A stretch of DNA of 64,000 bases, taken from an uncultured Bacteroidales bacterium (GTDB lineage Bacteria; Bacteroidota; Bacteroidia; Bacteroidales; Bacteroidaceae). The DNA lies in contig CACYYM010000005.1 in assembly GCA_902778625.1 (NCBI GenBank), positions 62,001 to 126,000 on the forward strand. Direction: 5' to 3'. The notes under the pieces were generated by a model. That model ran no database searches, had not been told where the DNA came from, and worked only from the letters and a program-made list of their open reading frames with translations. The translations under genes were made by a program, and so were the position numbers. Shown piece after piece: positions 27,601 through 36,066 of the stretch. How positions within the stretch are numbered: the stretch's first letter is position 1; every line of letters starts with the position of its first letter.

Positions 27601-29650
27601 TCCAGGTACCGACGTCTCCTTGCTCTTCACCAACATCGACCTGAGCGACCACTTCAACGGCTGGGAGGGACAGGTTCCCACAGGCTGGGGCGGCTCAGAG
27701 ACAAGTCCGCTGTATGCTGCTGAGTGTCTCGCTGCAACAATGGACATGTATCAGACAGTCACAAATCTGCCGAACGGTATCTATGAACTCCGGATAAACG
27801 GTGCCTTCCGTCCGACGCCTTATAACGACTTCTACAACGTCAACTATGCCGCTACGCTCTATGCTAACAGCATACACAACTTCTTCCAGGCCAACATCGA
27901 AGACATGATTTCCGTAGATGATGCTATTGATGGCGAGAACTGCAACATCAATGGTCCCATCGCAGACTTCCCGATAATGGATGAGGACGAAAACGTCATC
28001 GGCTATACCATGCAGGGTATCGTTAGCTGCTGCAATGCCTTCCAGGCAGACCGCTATCCCAACTACGTGCTTTGCAACGTGACAGACGGTCAGCTCACCA
28101 TCGGCGTCCGTCAGCCCGGCACAAGCCTCTCTCGCGACTGGCTCGGCTTCGGCAACATCAAGGTTTACTATTATGGAGAGCTGGACGAAGCAGGCGAAAG
28201 CCTCGACCGCGTACTGGAATCACAATCGGCTCGTGCAAGGACTATTCTCGAAGTCTATGAGCGTACCATCGACATCAACGACGACTACGCCATTTACCCC
28301 AACTACAGCCAAGCACTCAAGGATGAACTTGCACGGACGCTCGAAGCTGTAGAGGAGACAACGGAACCTGCCGCTAAGTATGCCCTCATCGAGAAGTTCT
28401 CAGAGCTCTTCCTGAAGATTTATGAAACCAAGCAGGCTTACATACACCTCATGGATATGGCTGAAGAAGTGAGCAGCCTCGAAGAAGGCCTTGCAGAAAT
28501 CCTCTCCGAGGACGAGTTCAACACGATGGAAGACCTCTGGTCTATGCTTACTGGCGGATACGTTGACGGTTCGATGTCTGCAGAAGAGATATATGCCATC
28601 AACCTTGATGACTATATCGACTTCCTTCCCGAAAAAGACGAGGAAGGCAACTATCTTCTTACTAACTTGAAAGACTTCACTTTATTCACAGGAATGGTCA
28701 ATGGCGGCTATACACAAATCAATGCAAAACTGCTCGCAGACATCAACTTGTCTGTAAACGAAGACCAGACTGAAAGCGAGAATCCCAACCTTATGATTGG
28801 CGTTGAAGATAGCCCATTCCGCGGCACGTTCGACGGACAGGGACACACCATCACCTACAGTTACGACCTGGTTAACAATTACGGCGGTCTCTTCAGTTAC
28901 ATCAACAATGCAACCATCAAGAACCTTCGCGTAGAAGGCGATGTCATCACGAGAGGCATCCACTTCGGTGCACTCATTGGATATGGCGATGGTACGATGC
29001 ACATAGAGAACGTCATTACAGATGTTGACATCACAGGTGAGCACTCTGGCGTGACTGGCAATGGCGGCATGATTGGCGCCCTTTACGGCAACATCACGTT
29101 CACCAACTGCGCAACGCTCGGTACGATGGGCTATCCTGGCAGTTCGATGTACTGCGGCTTCGTAGCGTTCGCAACGAGTGGCGTGTCCTCTACGCTCAAC
29201 AACTGCTACACTGCTTGCACGTTGACCGAAGGCACCGGAACAGATTACTGCTTCACCTTCTGCCGTGGCACGTGTCGGCTCAACAACTGCTACTACCTCA
29301 ACGCCATCGGCGATACACAGGGCACGCAGATGACCCTCACTCAGTTCCAAAGTGGCGAGGTTTGCTATAAGCTCAATGCTCCGCAGCAGGAACTCGTATG
29401 GTATCAGACCATCAATACCGACGACTACCCCGTGCTCTCTCCTGATTGCGAGCAGGTGTTCTTCAACGCGGAAGAAGGCTATTACTATAACCTCATTAAC
29501 GGTGTGCCCGTCGGCATTAATGAAATCAGTGCTGACGTCAACGTTAACACGAATTTCGGCGAAGGCATTTATAATCTCGCAGGCCAGCGTCTCTCGAAGA
29601 TGCAGAAGGGCATCAACATTGTTAACAAAAAGAAAGTTCTTGTTAAGTAA
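24602..29650 (+). CDS. Giant exported LamG / GLUG-type beta-helix protein with sorting-like tail
   Basis: 1682 residues from the ATG at 24602, which begins a clear signal peptide (to LAQ, about residue 25); further upstream frame is promoter and leader. Residues about 30-230 look like a concanavalin/LamG fold. Three near-identical beta-helix modules follow at about 250-520, 563-840 and 1350-1620, each with DIDL/DIDM...PF.G.FDG.GH.I, LRVEG, HYGALIG and ENVVTNVDITG. Between modules 2 and 3 lie a Glu-rich helical segment (850-980) and a probable carbohydrate-binding fold (1000-1200). A short GICTVCG motif stands before module 2. The end IYNLAGQRLSKMQKGINIV...VK is the sorting-like tail. Probable surface adhesin or glycan binder; no catalytic motif recognised. 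Confidence 0.75.
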   Translation: MKKGLLSKLLLALICLAGGSMTALAQTPEPSAKWTFDDTADLMAVQTGAFQMTPISVPISGGGVVASTLGGVGISSVSGPSDDSKAIYVPQGAGLKIARPEGSEATQSYTLMMDIMLPDATNWNSLLQTEEANTTDGDLFTHNSQIGIASIGGYFGNIKANKWYRIVLSYRNGKNILYVDGEKLVEANPDNSDRFKIQPFGLYLFCDESNDMTDNYVAEVAFWDTPLTDEQVAELGQAAPPVESELVEIASADDFHAFAQLVESGAAVDGVLTADIDLSTSDYPDQMIGTDAFPFMGKFDGQGHTIIYHYENITAKWRGLFRAIDGATISNLRVEGSAVSTNIHYGALIGVAYGKVLVENVVTNVDITGMSSTGVQGDAGMLGANYADITFNNCAVLGPLGYPGSSMYSPYSGWSNGSSHTTLNNCYAACEFKEGTGIDGNSATLSHAGGPCEFNNCYYLNYIHKAQGTQITEEQIASGALCYKLNGDQANIVWTQDLSVDGFPMPDPNGPRVYGSGTLRCDGEELEDNPLTYSNTESYPVIPDHQFGMDGICTVCGMTDPNAVSQDAEGYYLIGNPEQMYWLYLKIQESTAELKVRLTDDIDMASSDFPDLMLGTETRPFTGIFDGGHYTINYNYELVADKWRGLFAFAKNATIKNLYVEGSAYVTYIHYGALIGKGDGTILVENVVTNVDITGAREDVTGDAGMIGANDAYITFNNCATLGKMGYPGSSMYSPFSGWSNGSSTTTLNNCFTICEFTEGTIIDGNSGTMTHGGGTNTFNNCYYLNFINKIQGTQITEEELASGELCFKLNGDQSNIAWYQTLGEDDLPVPDDSHLRVYGAGSIFMNVTDEASFKEFVAAVIDDETERLEGMKVQKSLVDSYLEELEGLKEAADIDAFIAGYNELEGQRQVIQSCADAYAAYIAKVEETKAYLEANPELNNEKVDFLKSYLEELEEPGSDYLYGSAVYILDNCLLSEEEIIAETARIDEMLTEAITYTPAPGTDVSLLFTNIDLSDHFNGWEGQVPTGWGGSETSPLYAAECLAATMDMYQTVTNLPNGIYELRINGAFRPTPYNDFYNVNYAATLYANSIHNFFQANIEDMISVDDAIDGENCNINGPIADFPIMDEDENVIGYTMQGIVSCCNAFQADRYPNYVLCNVTDGQLTIGVRQPGTSLSRDWLGFGNIKVYYYGELDEAGESLDRVLESQSARARTILEVYERTIDINDDYAIYPNYSQALKDELARTLEAVEETTEPAAKYALIEKFSELFLKIYETKQAYIHLMDMAEEVSSLEEGLAEILSEDEFNTMEDLWSMLTGGYVDGSMSAEEIYAINLDDYIDFLPEKDEEGNYLLTNLKDFTLFTGMVNGGYTQINAKLLADINLSVNEDQTESENPNLMIGVEDSPFRGTFDGQGHTITYSYDLVNNYGGLFSYINNATIKNLRVEGDVITRGIHFGALIGYGDGTMHIENVITDVDITGEHSGVTGNGGMIGALYGNITFTNCATLGTMGYPGSSMYCGFVAFATSGVSSTLNNCYTACTLTEGTGTDYCFTFCRGTCRLNNCYYLNAIGDTQGTQMTLTQFQSGEVCYKLNAPQQELVWYQTINTDDYPVLSPDCEQVFFNAEEGYYYNLINGVPVGINEISADVNVNTNFGEGIYNLAGQRLSKMQKGINIVNKKKVLVK

Positions 29651-30444
29651 TGAGACACATATCTTTAGCAATCATCCTCTGCGCCATAGCATCTGTAGCT
29701 ATGGCGCAGAGTTTCACGGTCTATGAAAAAGACAAAGACCGTGCTTACAACGTCGAGGATGTTGATAGCATTGTGTTCAGCACAGAGCCTGCTGCACCTG
29801 CTATCGCTGAACCCCGAACCATCAAAGGACGCTGGTGTTCGCTGGGTACGTCTATTTCATGGCTCAACGAGAACACTGCCTCGTATCCCCTTACCAAAGG
29901 CTACCAGACACGTGTCATGGAGAAACTCGCCTTTACGAATTTCAGCAATAAGGCTGTTAATGGTGGTGTCCTCTCGTCGGCCATTTCGCAGGTCGCCCTC
30001 GCCGACTACTATACCATAGAGCATGGCATCAATGACTGGGGACACTCCACGCCTGTCGGCACCATCGACGACTACATCAACAACACGAAGAACGGCACCT
30101 TTGCCGCCATTTACAGGCAGCTCATTGACCGCATTTTCTCGCGTAACAAGAAGGCGCGCGTTATCCTTTGTACCCCTCGCAAGGCTTATGGCTTCAACGG
30201 CTATCTGCCCGACCACTGGTACGACCCCAAGGAGGGCATCTACCTCGAGGAGTACGCCAATATCATCCGTCAAATAGCAGCCTACGAGTCGTTCCCCGTG
30301 GCCGACTTCTTCGCCGAATGCGGCGGCCAGCGCCAGCTCGACAGCTGGAGCTACGACACCGCCCTGCACCCCAACGACGACGGCATGCAGATAATGGCCA
30401 ACGTCCTGATACAAGCCTTCGAGAAGATACTGACAGAGGAATAA
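29650..30444 (+). CDS. Exported SGNH/GDSL-like hydrolase
   Basis: 264 residues; the ATG overlaps the stop of the upstream gene by one base, so translation is coupled. After the signal peptide (to MAQ, residue 20) comes a short Bacteroidetes motif ending in VEDVDSIVFS. The SGNH core begins at about 55 with SLGTSIS (nucleophile Ser), then EHGINDWGH as block III and DTALHPNDDG with the Asp and His of the triad. Such enzymes are usually carbohydrate esterases or lipases. The linkage to the beta-helix protein suggests a joint role at the surface (inference). The substrate is unknown. Confidence 0.75.
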   Translation: MRHISLAIILCAIASVAMAQSFTVYEKDKDRAYNVEDVDSIVFSTEPAAPAIAEPRTIKGRWCSLGTSISWLNENTASYPLTKGYQTRVMEKLAFTNFSNKAVNGGVLSSAISQVALADYYTIEHGINDWGHSTPVGTIDDYINNTKNGTFAAIYRQLIDRIFSRNKKARVILCTPRKAYGFNGYLPDHWYDPKEGIYLEEYANIIRQIAAYESFPVADFFAECGGQRQLDSWSYDTALHPNDDGMQIMANVLIQAFEKILTEE

Positions 30445-30448
30445 GCAA

Positions 30449-31768
30449 ATGAAAGAAGGCAGGTTCTTCATAGAGAATGTTACTATTGTCAATGAGGGCG
30501 AGCGCTATCAAGCGTCCGTCCTTATTGAAGATGGGAGGATAGCGGAGATATGTACGAAGGAAGAGGGACGATGTAAGAAGGAAGAGAAGAAGGAGTCCCT
30601 CCTCTTGTTGCCTGGCGTCATTGACGGTCACGTTCACATGCGAGAGCCTGGTTTGACGCATAAGGCTACGATGGAGAGCGAGACGAGGGCTGCTGCCAGA
30701 GGCGGTGTGACAACGGTTCTCGATATGCCAAACGTCGTGCCGCAAACGACTTCGCTTCAGCTCTTGCAGGAACGTTATGCTCTTGCCGAGTCTCGATGCC
30801 ATGTTAACTACGGCTTTTATCTTGGGGCTACAAGCGACAACATCGAAGAGATTAAGCATCTTGACCCTGCATCGTGTCCTGGCGTGAAACTCTTCATGGG
30901 CAGTAGCACTGGCGGCATGCTTGTTGATAAAGAGGAGCAGATTCGGCAGATTTTCCGTTCTTCGCCGACGCTTATTATGACGCATTGTGAAGACACCGCA
31001 CGCATCAATGCCAATATGGCAGAGGTCAAGAGGCAGTATGGCGATGATCCAGATGTGCGCTTTCATCCCGTAATTCGCGACCACGAAGCCTGCTATCAAA
31101 GCACGGCCCTTGCCGTTCGTCTTGCAAGGAAGGCGGGTGCACGGCTACATGTGGCTCACATCACGACAGCAAAAGAGTTGGAGCTCTTCTCTCCAAACGA
31201 CGAGCGCATCACTGCAGAAGCCTGTGTGCCGCACCTTCTCTTTACAGATGAAGACTACCAAACGCTCGGCACGCGCATCAAGTGCAATCCCGCCATCAAG
31301 ACTAAAGCCGATAGAGATGCTTTGCGAAAAGCTCTTACAAATGGCCGCATCCGTACTGTTGCCACAGACCATGCGCCCCATCTTCTTTCTGAAAAGGAGG
31401 GTGGCTGCCTCAAAGCCATGAGCGGAATGCCGATGGTGCAGTTCTCCTTGCCAGCCATGCTTGGCTTGGTGGAAGAAGGCGTGCTGAGCCTTGAACGGCT
31501 TGTCGAGCTTATGTGCCACAATCCTGCTCGCTTATATAATATAAAGGAAAGGGGCTTCATTCGTGAGGGGTACTGGGCAGACTTTACATTGGTGCGCCGA
31601 AAGCCGTGGACAGTAACGAAGGATTGCATTGAAAGCCGTTGCGGTTGGAGTCCTTTGGAGGGACGCACGTTTGATTGGCAAGTCGAGAAGACATGGGTCA
31701 ACGGCTGTCTTGTTTGGGACGGCACATCTGTCTCGTTACAACCCAACGGCAAAAGAGTCATGTTTTAA
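30449..31768 (+). CDS. pyrC: Dihydroorotase
   Basis: 439 residues, starting 4 nt after the SGNH gene. The enzyme closes carbamoyl-aspartate to dihydroorotate in pyrimidine synthesis. Metal-site motifs are intact: DGHVHMREPG, the GVKLFMGSS lysine (the family's carboxylated Lys), MTHCED, HVAHITT and ATDHAPH. Residues about 34-50 are an odd Glu/Lys-rich insert coded by a seven-nucleotide-periodic purine run (30552-30597). It falls before the active-site strand and is probably a surface loop. Assignment as the true pyrC rather than a related amidohydrolase rests on the full set of motifs. Confidence 0.92.
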   Translation: MKEGRFFIENVTIVNEGERYQASVLIEDGRIAEICTKEEGRCKKEEKKESLLLLPGVIDGHVHMREPGLTHKATMESETRAAARGGVTTVLDMPNVVPQTTSLQLLQERYALAESRCHVNYGFYLGATSDNIEEIKHLDPASCPGVKLFMGSSTGGMLVDKEEQIRQIFRSSPTLIMTHCEDTARINANMAEVKRQYGDDPDVRFHPVIRDHEACYQSTALAVRLARKAGARLHVAHITTAKELELFSPNDERITAEACVPHLLFTDEDYQTLGTRIKCNPAIKTKADRDALRKALTNGRIRTVATDHAPHLLSEKEGGCLKAMSGMPMVQFSLPAMLGLVEEGVLSLERLVELMCHNPARLYNIKERGFIREGYWADFTLVRRKPWTVTKDCIESRCGWSPLEGRTFDWQVEKTWVNGCLVWDGTSVSLQPNGKRVMF

Positions 31769-31774
31769 ACCTTT

Positions 31775-34700
31775 TTGCGTCGCCGCTGTCTATTAAATTG
31801 TAAATCGTCAAATTGTGAAATTGTGAAATTAAAGCGTCTTTCTTTCCTTCTTATACTCTGCCTTTGTTCTCTTATGGCAGCAGCACAGAAAGTAACCGTA
31901 AGCGGAGTTGTGATGGATGGCTCATTGAGCGAGCCGATGCCAGGTGCGTCAGTTGTCTTGCTTCAACCCAAAGACAGCGTGCAGGCAGCTGGTGTTTCGA
32001 CCGACCTCGAAGGTAAGTTCAAGCTCCCAGCTGTCAAGGCTGGCAATTACATTCTGCGCATCAGCTTCATCGGCTTCCAAAGCTATTATCGCAACATCAC
32101 GCTGTCGAAAGGCAACAAGAGCATCAATCTCGGTGAAATCACCCTTCAGGAGGACAGCAAGATACTGAAAGAGGCAGAGGTGACAGCCAAACTTGCCCAG
32201 GTCGAAATGAGTGCCGACACATTCATCTTCAATGCAGAGGCGTTCCGTCTGCCCGAAGGTTCTGCCCTCGAAGACCTCGTCAAGAAATTGCCCGGAGCAG
32301 AAATTGACGACGCCGGCAACATCAAGATAAACGGCAAGAGTGTCTCCAAGATAATGGTCGACGGCAAGGAATACTTCCAGAACGACACGAAGATGGCGAT
32401 GAAGAACCTGCCGTCGAAGCTCATCAAGAAACTTAAGTCGTATGACAAGAAGAGCGACTACAGCCGCATCACAGGCATCGACGATGGCGAAGAAGAGACA
32501 GTGCTCGACCTCTCTGTCAAGAAAGGCATGAAGGACGGTTGGGTAGGCAACATCGATGGCGCTTACGGAACCGAAGACCGTTATTCGGCGAAGTTCAACG
32601 TGAACCGTTTCATGGACAACAAGTTCTTGTCCGTCATCGGCAGTCGCAATAACGTCAATGACTTCGGTGGACGTTGGGGAGGCGGCGGCAACGGCATCAC
32701 AACCAGCACGATGGGTGGCGTTACCTTTGCCTGGGAGAATGGCAAGCCCGAATATACGGCAGGCCTGCTGAAGATGGGCGGCAACGTCCGCTATGGCAGC
32801 AGCGACAGCAAATCTGAGTCAAGGACGAACAGCGAGATGTTCTTGCCAACAGGTGCAAGCCAATTCTCGAATTCCAAGAGTCACGGCACAAACTGGAACC
32901 AGAACATCAACGCCAACTTCCGTCTTGAGTGGTTCCCCGACAGTATGACCAACATCTTGTTCCGTCCCAACTTTAGCCATAGTAACGGCAACAGCTACTC
33001 GAACAACCGTAGCGTCACTTTCAACAAGAGTCCGTTCGACGCCGGACTGACCGACCCTGTAGAGCAGTACAAAACGATGAGCGACGCCGAGGGCATACGC
33101 GTCAATGGCAACGAACGCCTGAACAGTGGCAACAACTACAACAACAACGTCAACGGCGAACTGCAAATCAACCGTCGTCTCTTCGTGCCGGGTCGAAATA
33201 TCACCCTCAATTTGCGCGGCGATTACAGCAAGAGCGACAATGAGTCCTACAGCCGCTCTGTCGTCAAGTACTATCAGCGAGGCGGAGAGATGGATGCCGA
33301 CTACCAGAACACCATGTCGCCTTCCAAGAACTACAGTGCTCTGGGGCGCATCAGCTACACCGAGCCCATCCTGAAAGGAACCGTCGTACAGGTCAGCTAC
33401 GAAGGCCAGTATCGCTTCCAGGACAGCGACCGCGAGATGATGGTCTATAACGAGCTCGAGAAAGCGTTAGAAGAAAAGGGACTCACCGACGTTACCGCGC
33501 TCGACCTCTACAACGGCACATACAACGGGCTCGACTTCAGCAACTATGGCATCGACTTTACACAGCTTGAGCGCGACGCTATGAACAGCCAATATGCCAC
33601 CTATAAAGAGTTCAACCAGAACGTCAACCTCATGCTGCGACACACCAGTACTTTCGAGAACGGACAGGAGCTGCGCTTCAATGCCGGCGTCAACTGGCAG
33701 CCACAGCGCACCGACATGGAGTACGACAAGCGTGGCATTCATATCGATACCGTTCGCCACATACAGAACTGGGCACCGCGCTTCAATGTGCGGTGGAAAA
33801 TCTCCAACACTAGCCAGTTGCGTATCCGCTACAATGGCAATATGTCGCAGCCGTCCATGACCAACCTCATCGAGGTCATGGACAACAGCAACCCCCTCTA
33901 CATATCGACAGGTAACGCGGGACTGAAGAGCTCGTGGAACGATCGCTTCAACCTTGACTACAATAACTATATCACCGAGAAGCAGATGGGCTGGAACTTC
34001 AACGCTAATGCCAACGTTAATCGCCGCAGCATCTCGAACGCCACACTCTACGACACCTCATCAGGCATCAGTTATAGCCGTCCCATGAACATCGACGGCG
34101 GCTGGAACGCAGGCACCTGGATGGGCTTCAACACGGCTCTCGGCCCCAAAAAGTACTTTAACCTTAACGTTAACCTGAACCTCAGTCATAGCCGCAACGT
34201 CGGCTACATCAGCACCGACCTCGACGAAGGCGCCGCACAGTTCATCACGCCCACCATCGACCTTTCCGGGCTCTTCCGATACATGGACGAGAACAACCTC
34301 CTGAAAAAGTCCAACACCAAGAGCACAGGCATCGGCGACAATATCCGCCTCAACTTCCGCAACGACCTCCTCGAGCTCGGCGTCAACGCTGGCATGAACT
34401 ATCAGCACGCACGCAACGACATGCAGAAGCAAGGCAACCGCGACACTTGGTTCTACAACTACGGAGGCAACGTCGTCATCAACATGCCGTGGGACATGCA
34501 GTTCAGCAGTGACATCTCGCAGCAAAGCCGTCGCGGCTACGACGATGCCACCATGAACACCGATGAGCTCATCTGGAACGCACAGCTCAGCCAGAACTTC
34601 CTCAAGTCGAAGAACGCTACGGTTAGCGTCCAATGGTACGACATTCTGCGCGAACGCTCGAGTATCAACCGCAACTACAGCGCGACGAACCGCAGCGACA

Positions 34701-34867
34701 CATGGACGAACGCCATCCATAGCTACGTCATGGTGCACTTCATCTATCGCTTCAACCTCTTGGGTAACAAGGAAACGCGTCAAGCAGGCTGGGGCGGTCA
34801 GGGAGGCCCCGGTGGCTGGGGCGGTGGAGGCCGTGGCGGCTGGGGTGGCGGCGGAGGAAGATTCTAA
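31775..34867 (+). CDS. Outer-membrane beta-barrel protein with carboxypeptidase-like N-domain (TonB-receptor-like)
   Basis: 1030 residues from ATG 31775, or 1014 from GTG 31823, which gives a cleaner signal peptide (VKLKRLSFLLILCLCSL...AAAQ). A carboxypeptidase-regulatory-like domain (about 45-125) is followed by a plug-like section (DLVKKLPGAEIDDAGNIKIN, DGKEYF) and a barrel of the OMP_b-brl_3 type. There is no partner SusD, so transport of a small ligand or an assembly role is possible. The last 25 residues are almost only Gly, Trp and Arg, an unusual end. Heptamer repeats (31793-31832) lie between the two possible starts. Confidence 0.8.
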   Translation: MRRRCLLNCKSSNCEIVKLKRLSFLLILCLCSLMAAAQKVTVSGVVMDGSLSEPMPGASVVLLQPKDSVQAAGVSTDLEGKFKLPAVKAGNYILRISFIGFQSYYRNITLSKGNKSINLGEITLQEDSKILKEAEVTAKLAQVEMSADTFIFNAEAFRLPEGSALEDLVKKLPGAEIDDAGNIKINGKSVSKIMVDGKEYFQNDTKMAMKNLPSKLIKKLKSYDKKSDYSRITGIDDGEEETVLDLSVKKGMKDGWVGNIDGAYGTEDRYSAKFNVNRFMDNKFLSVIGSRNNVNDFGGRWGGGGNGITTSTMGGVTFAWENGKPEYTAGLLKMGGNVRYGSSDSKSESRTNSEMFLPTGASQFSNSKSHGTNWNQNINANFRLEWFPDSMTNILFRPNFSHSNGNSYSNNRSVTFNKSPFDAGLTDPVEQYKTMSDAEGIRVNGNERLNSGNNYNNNVNGELQINRRLFVPGRNITLNLRGDYSKSDNESYSRSVVKYYQRGGEMDADYQNTMSPSKNYSALGRISYTEPILKGTVVQVSYEGQYRFQDSDREMMVYNELEKALEEKGLTDVTALDLYNGTYNGLDFSNYGIDFTQLERDAMNSQYATYKEFNQNVNLMLRHTSTFENGQELRFNAGVNWQPQRTDMEYDKRGIHIDTVRHIQNWAPRFNVRWKISNTSQLRIRYNGNMSQPSMTNLIEVMDNSNPLYISTGNAGLKSSWNDRFNLDYNNYITEKQMGWNFNANANVNRRSISNATLYDTSSGISYSRPMNIDGGWNAGTWMGFNTALGPKKYFNLNVNLNLSHSRNVGYISTDLDEGAAQFITPTIDLSGLFRYMDENNLLKKSNTKSTGIGDNIRLNFRNDLLELGVNAGMNYQHARNDMQKQGNRDTWFYNYGGNVVINMPWDMQFSSDISQQSRRGYDDATMNTDELIWNAQLSQNFLKSKNATVSVQWYDILRERSSINRNYSATNRSDTWTNAIHSYVMVHFIYRFNLLGNKETRQAGWGGQGGPGGWGGGGRGGWGGGGGRF

Positions 34868-34869
34868 CG

Positions 34870-34975
34870 CCGTATAGGGAGATTTCAAACGCCGCGTGCG
34901 GGGATTGCCAACGCCGCACGCGGAGATTGCCAACGCCGCACGCGGAAATTAAAACGCCGCACGCGGCGTTTTTTT
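34870..34975. repeat. 22-nt array with CCGC-N2-GCGG cores (array C), ending in a terminator hairpin
   Basis: Cores at 34870 (degenerate), 34892, 34914, 34936 and 34957, steps of 22, 22, 22 and 21. The first intact core is CCGCGTGCGG and the others CCGCACGCGG, its reverse complement. The linkers are GGATTGCCAACG, AGATTGCCAACG and AAATTAAAACG. The last unit gives AAAACGCCG-CACG-CGGCGTTTT plus further T (34951-34975), a classic intrinsic terminator. The array separates two convergent genes. Confidence 0.92.
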
Positions 34976-35012
34976 ATGCCCAAGTGAAATGGTTCGTAAA
35001 AAGGCGCCTCTT

Positions 35013-35879
35013 CTATGCATTTCGAAATTGGATTGGCGTGATTCCTTCATAGAGGCGGAACATTTTGTTGAAGTAGGAAGCGGAGTCGAAGCCGAGCCGG
35101 AAGGTTATTTCCTTGCAGGAGAGGTCGGTGTTGAGCAGATAGTCCTTTGCCCGCTCCATTTTGAGACGCATGAAATACTGTGCGGGAGCGAATCCTGTAT
35201 ACTCCTTGAAGACCTTGCGGAACTTTGAGTACCCCATTCCTATCTGCGCGGCGACGTCCTCCATGCATATGCTCGAGTTGAAGTGCTGCCGCATGTACTT
35301 GATGGCGAGGTTGATGTTCGTCATGTCCGGATTGTCGAGATAGGGGAGTTGCAGGCTTCGCGAATAGACGGTGGTGATGATGAGGCCCACGTATCCTATC
35401 AGCTGCTGCTGATAGGCCGGCAGCATCTTCTCGGCAGCATCGTAGGCTTGCTCGTAGGCGGAAAAGAGGGTGCCGCAGAGTCCGACGTGGTAGATGGGGC
35501 TGGACTTGTCGGGGAAGAATTTGCGGAGCAGGGTGCCTGCCACCTCTCCGGCAAACCCGATCCACGCCTCCGACCAGCCCGTCTCGGGGTCGGGAGCGTA
35601 GCTGTGCCATTCGTAGGGATAGAGCACGACGGCATCGCCCGCCCGTAGCTTGGTTCGTGGCTGATGTACCGACTCGAACCAACCGCCGCCCTTGGTGATA
35701 TAGACGATTTGCGCCTCCCGGAGCACACGCCCCTTTTGGGGTGAGAACTGATAGTCTTCTGGATGGTCGCCTACGGGATACACGCTGCCCGCTGCGATGT
35801 CCTGTATCCCGATGGTGTTGATGGCGAGGCCCCAACGCGAATCGGAGTCCTGCGTAAGGAGGTATTTAATAGTTGCCAT
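35013..35879 (-). CDS. AraC-family transcriptional regulator with cupin sensor domain
   Basis: 288 residues from the ATG at 35879; a TTG seven codons upstream is possible but less likely. The N-terminal half (about 25-170) looks like the AraC-type sugar-binding cupin (GDAVVLYPYEWHSYAPDP). The C-terminal half has the two helix-turn-helix motifs (MEDVAAQIGMGYSKFRKVFK and KEITFRLGFDSASYFNKMFR). It is divergently transcribed from the GH78 rhamnosidase gene, so it probably controls that cluster in response to a released sugar (inference). Confidence 0.92.
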   Translation of the reverse strand: MATIKYLLTQDSDSRWGLAINTIGIQDIAAGSVYPVGDHPEDYQFSPQKGRVLREAQIVYITKGGGWFESVHQPRTKLRAGDAVVLYPYEWHSYAPDPETGWSEAWIGFAGEVAGTLLRKFFPDKSSPIYHVGLCGTLFSAYEQAYDAAEKMLPAYQQQLIGYVGLIITTVYSRSLQLPYLDNPDMTNINLAIKYMRQHFNSSICMEDVAAQIGMGYSKFRKVFKEYTGFAPAQYFMRLKMERAKDYLLNTDLSCKEITFRLGFDSASYFNKMFRLYEGITPIQFRNA

Positions 35880-35919
35880 GTCGTACGACTTTTTACCCAA
35901 TTCCTTATAGTGTCAAAGG

Positions 35920-35950
35920 CAAAAGTACGGAAAAAATCTGTCATGACAAA
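35920..35950 (-). promoter_or_regulatory. Promoter of the AraC-type regulator
   Basis: Minus strand TTTG (35950-35947), 19-nt spacer, TACTTTTG (35927-35920), about 41 nt before the start codon. The shared intergenic region 35880-36066 also serves the divergent rhamnosidase gene, whose own -7 box is weak (GTCCTTTG at 36001), as expected for an activator-dependent promoter. Confidence 0.7.
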
Positions 35951-36066
35951 ATGTTACATAAAAAAAGCATAATGTTATTAGTGTTATGGTCAAAAAACAC
36001 GTCCTTTGCATTGCAAATGAATGCGTTTTAAGGTAAAAAGTCAACAAATCAAATCATTATAATATT

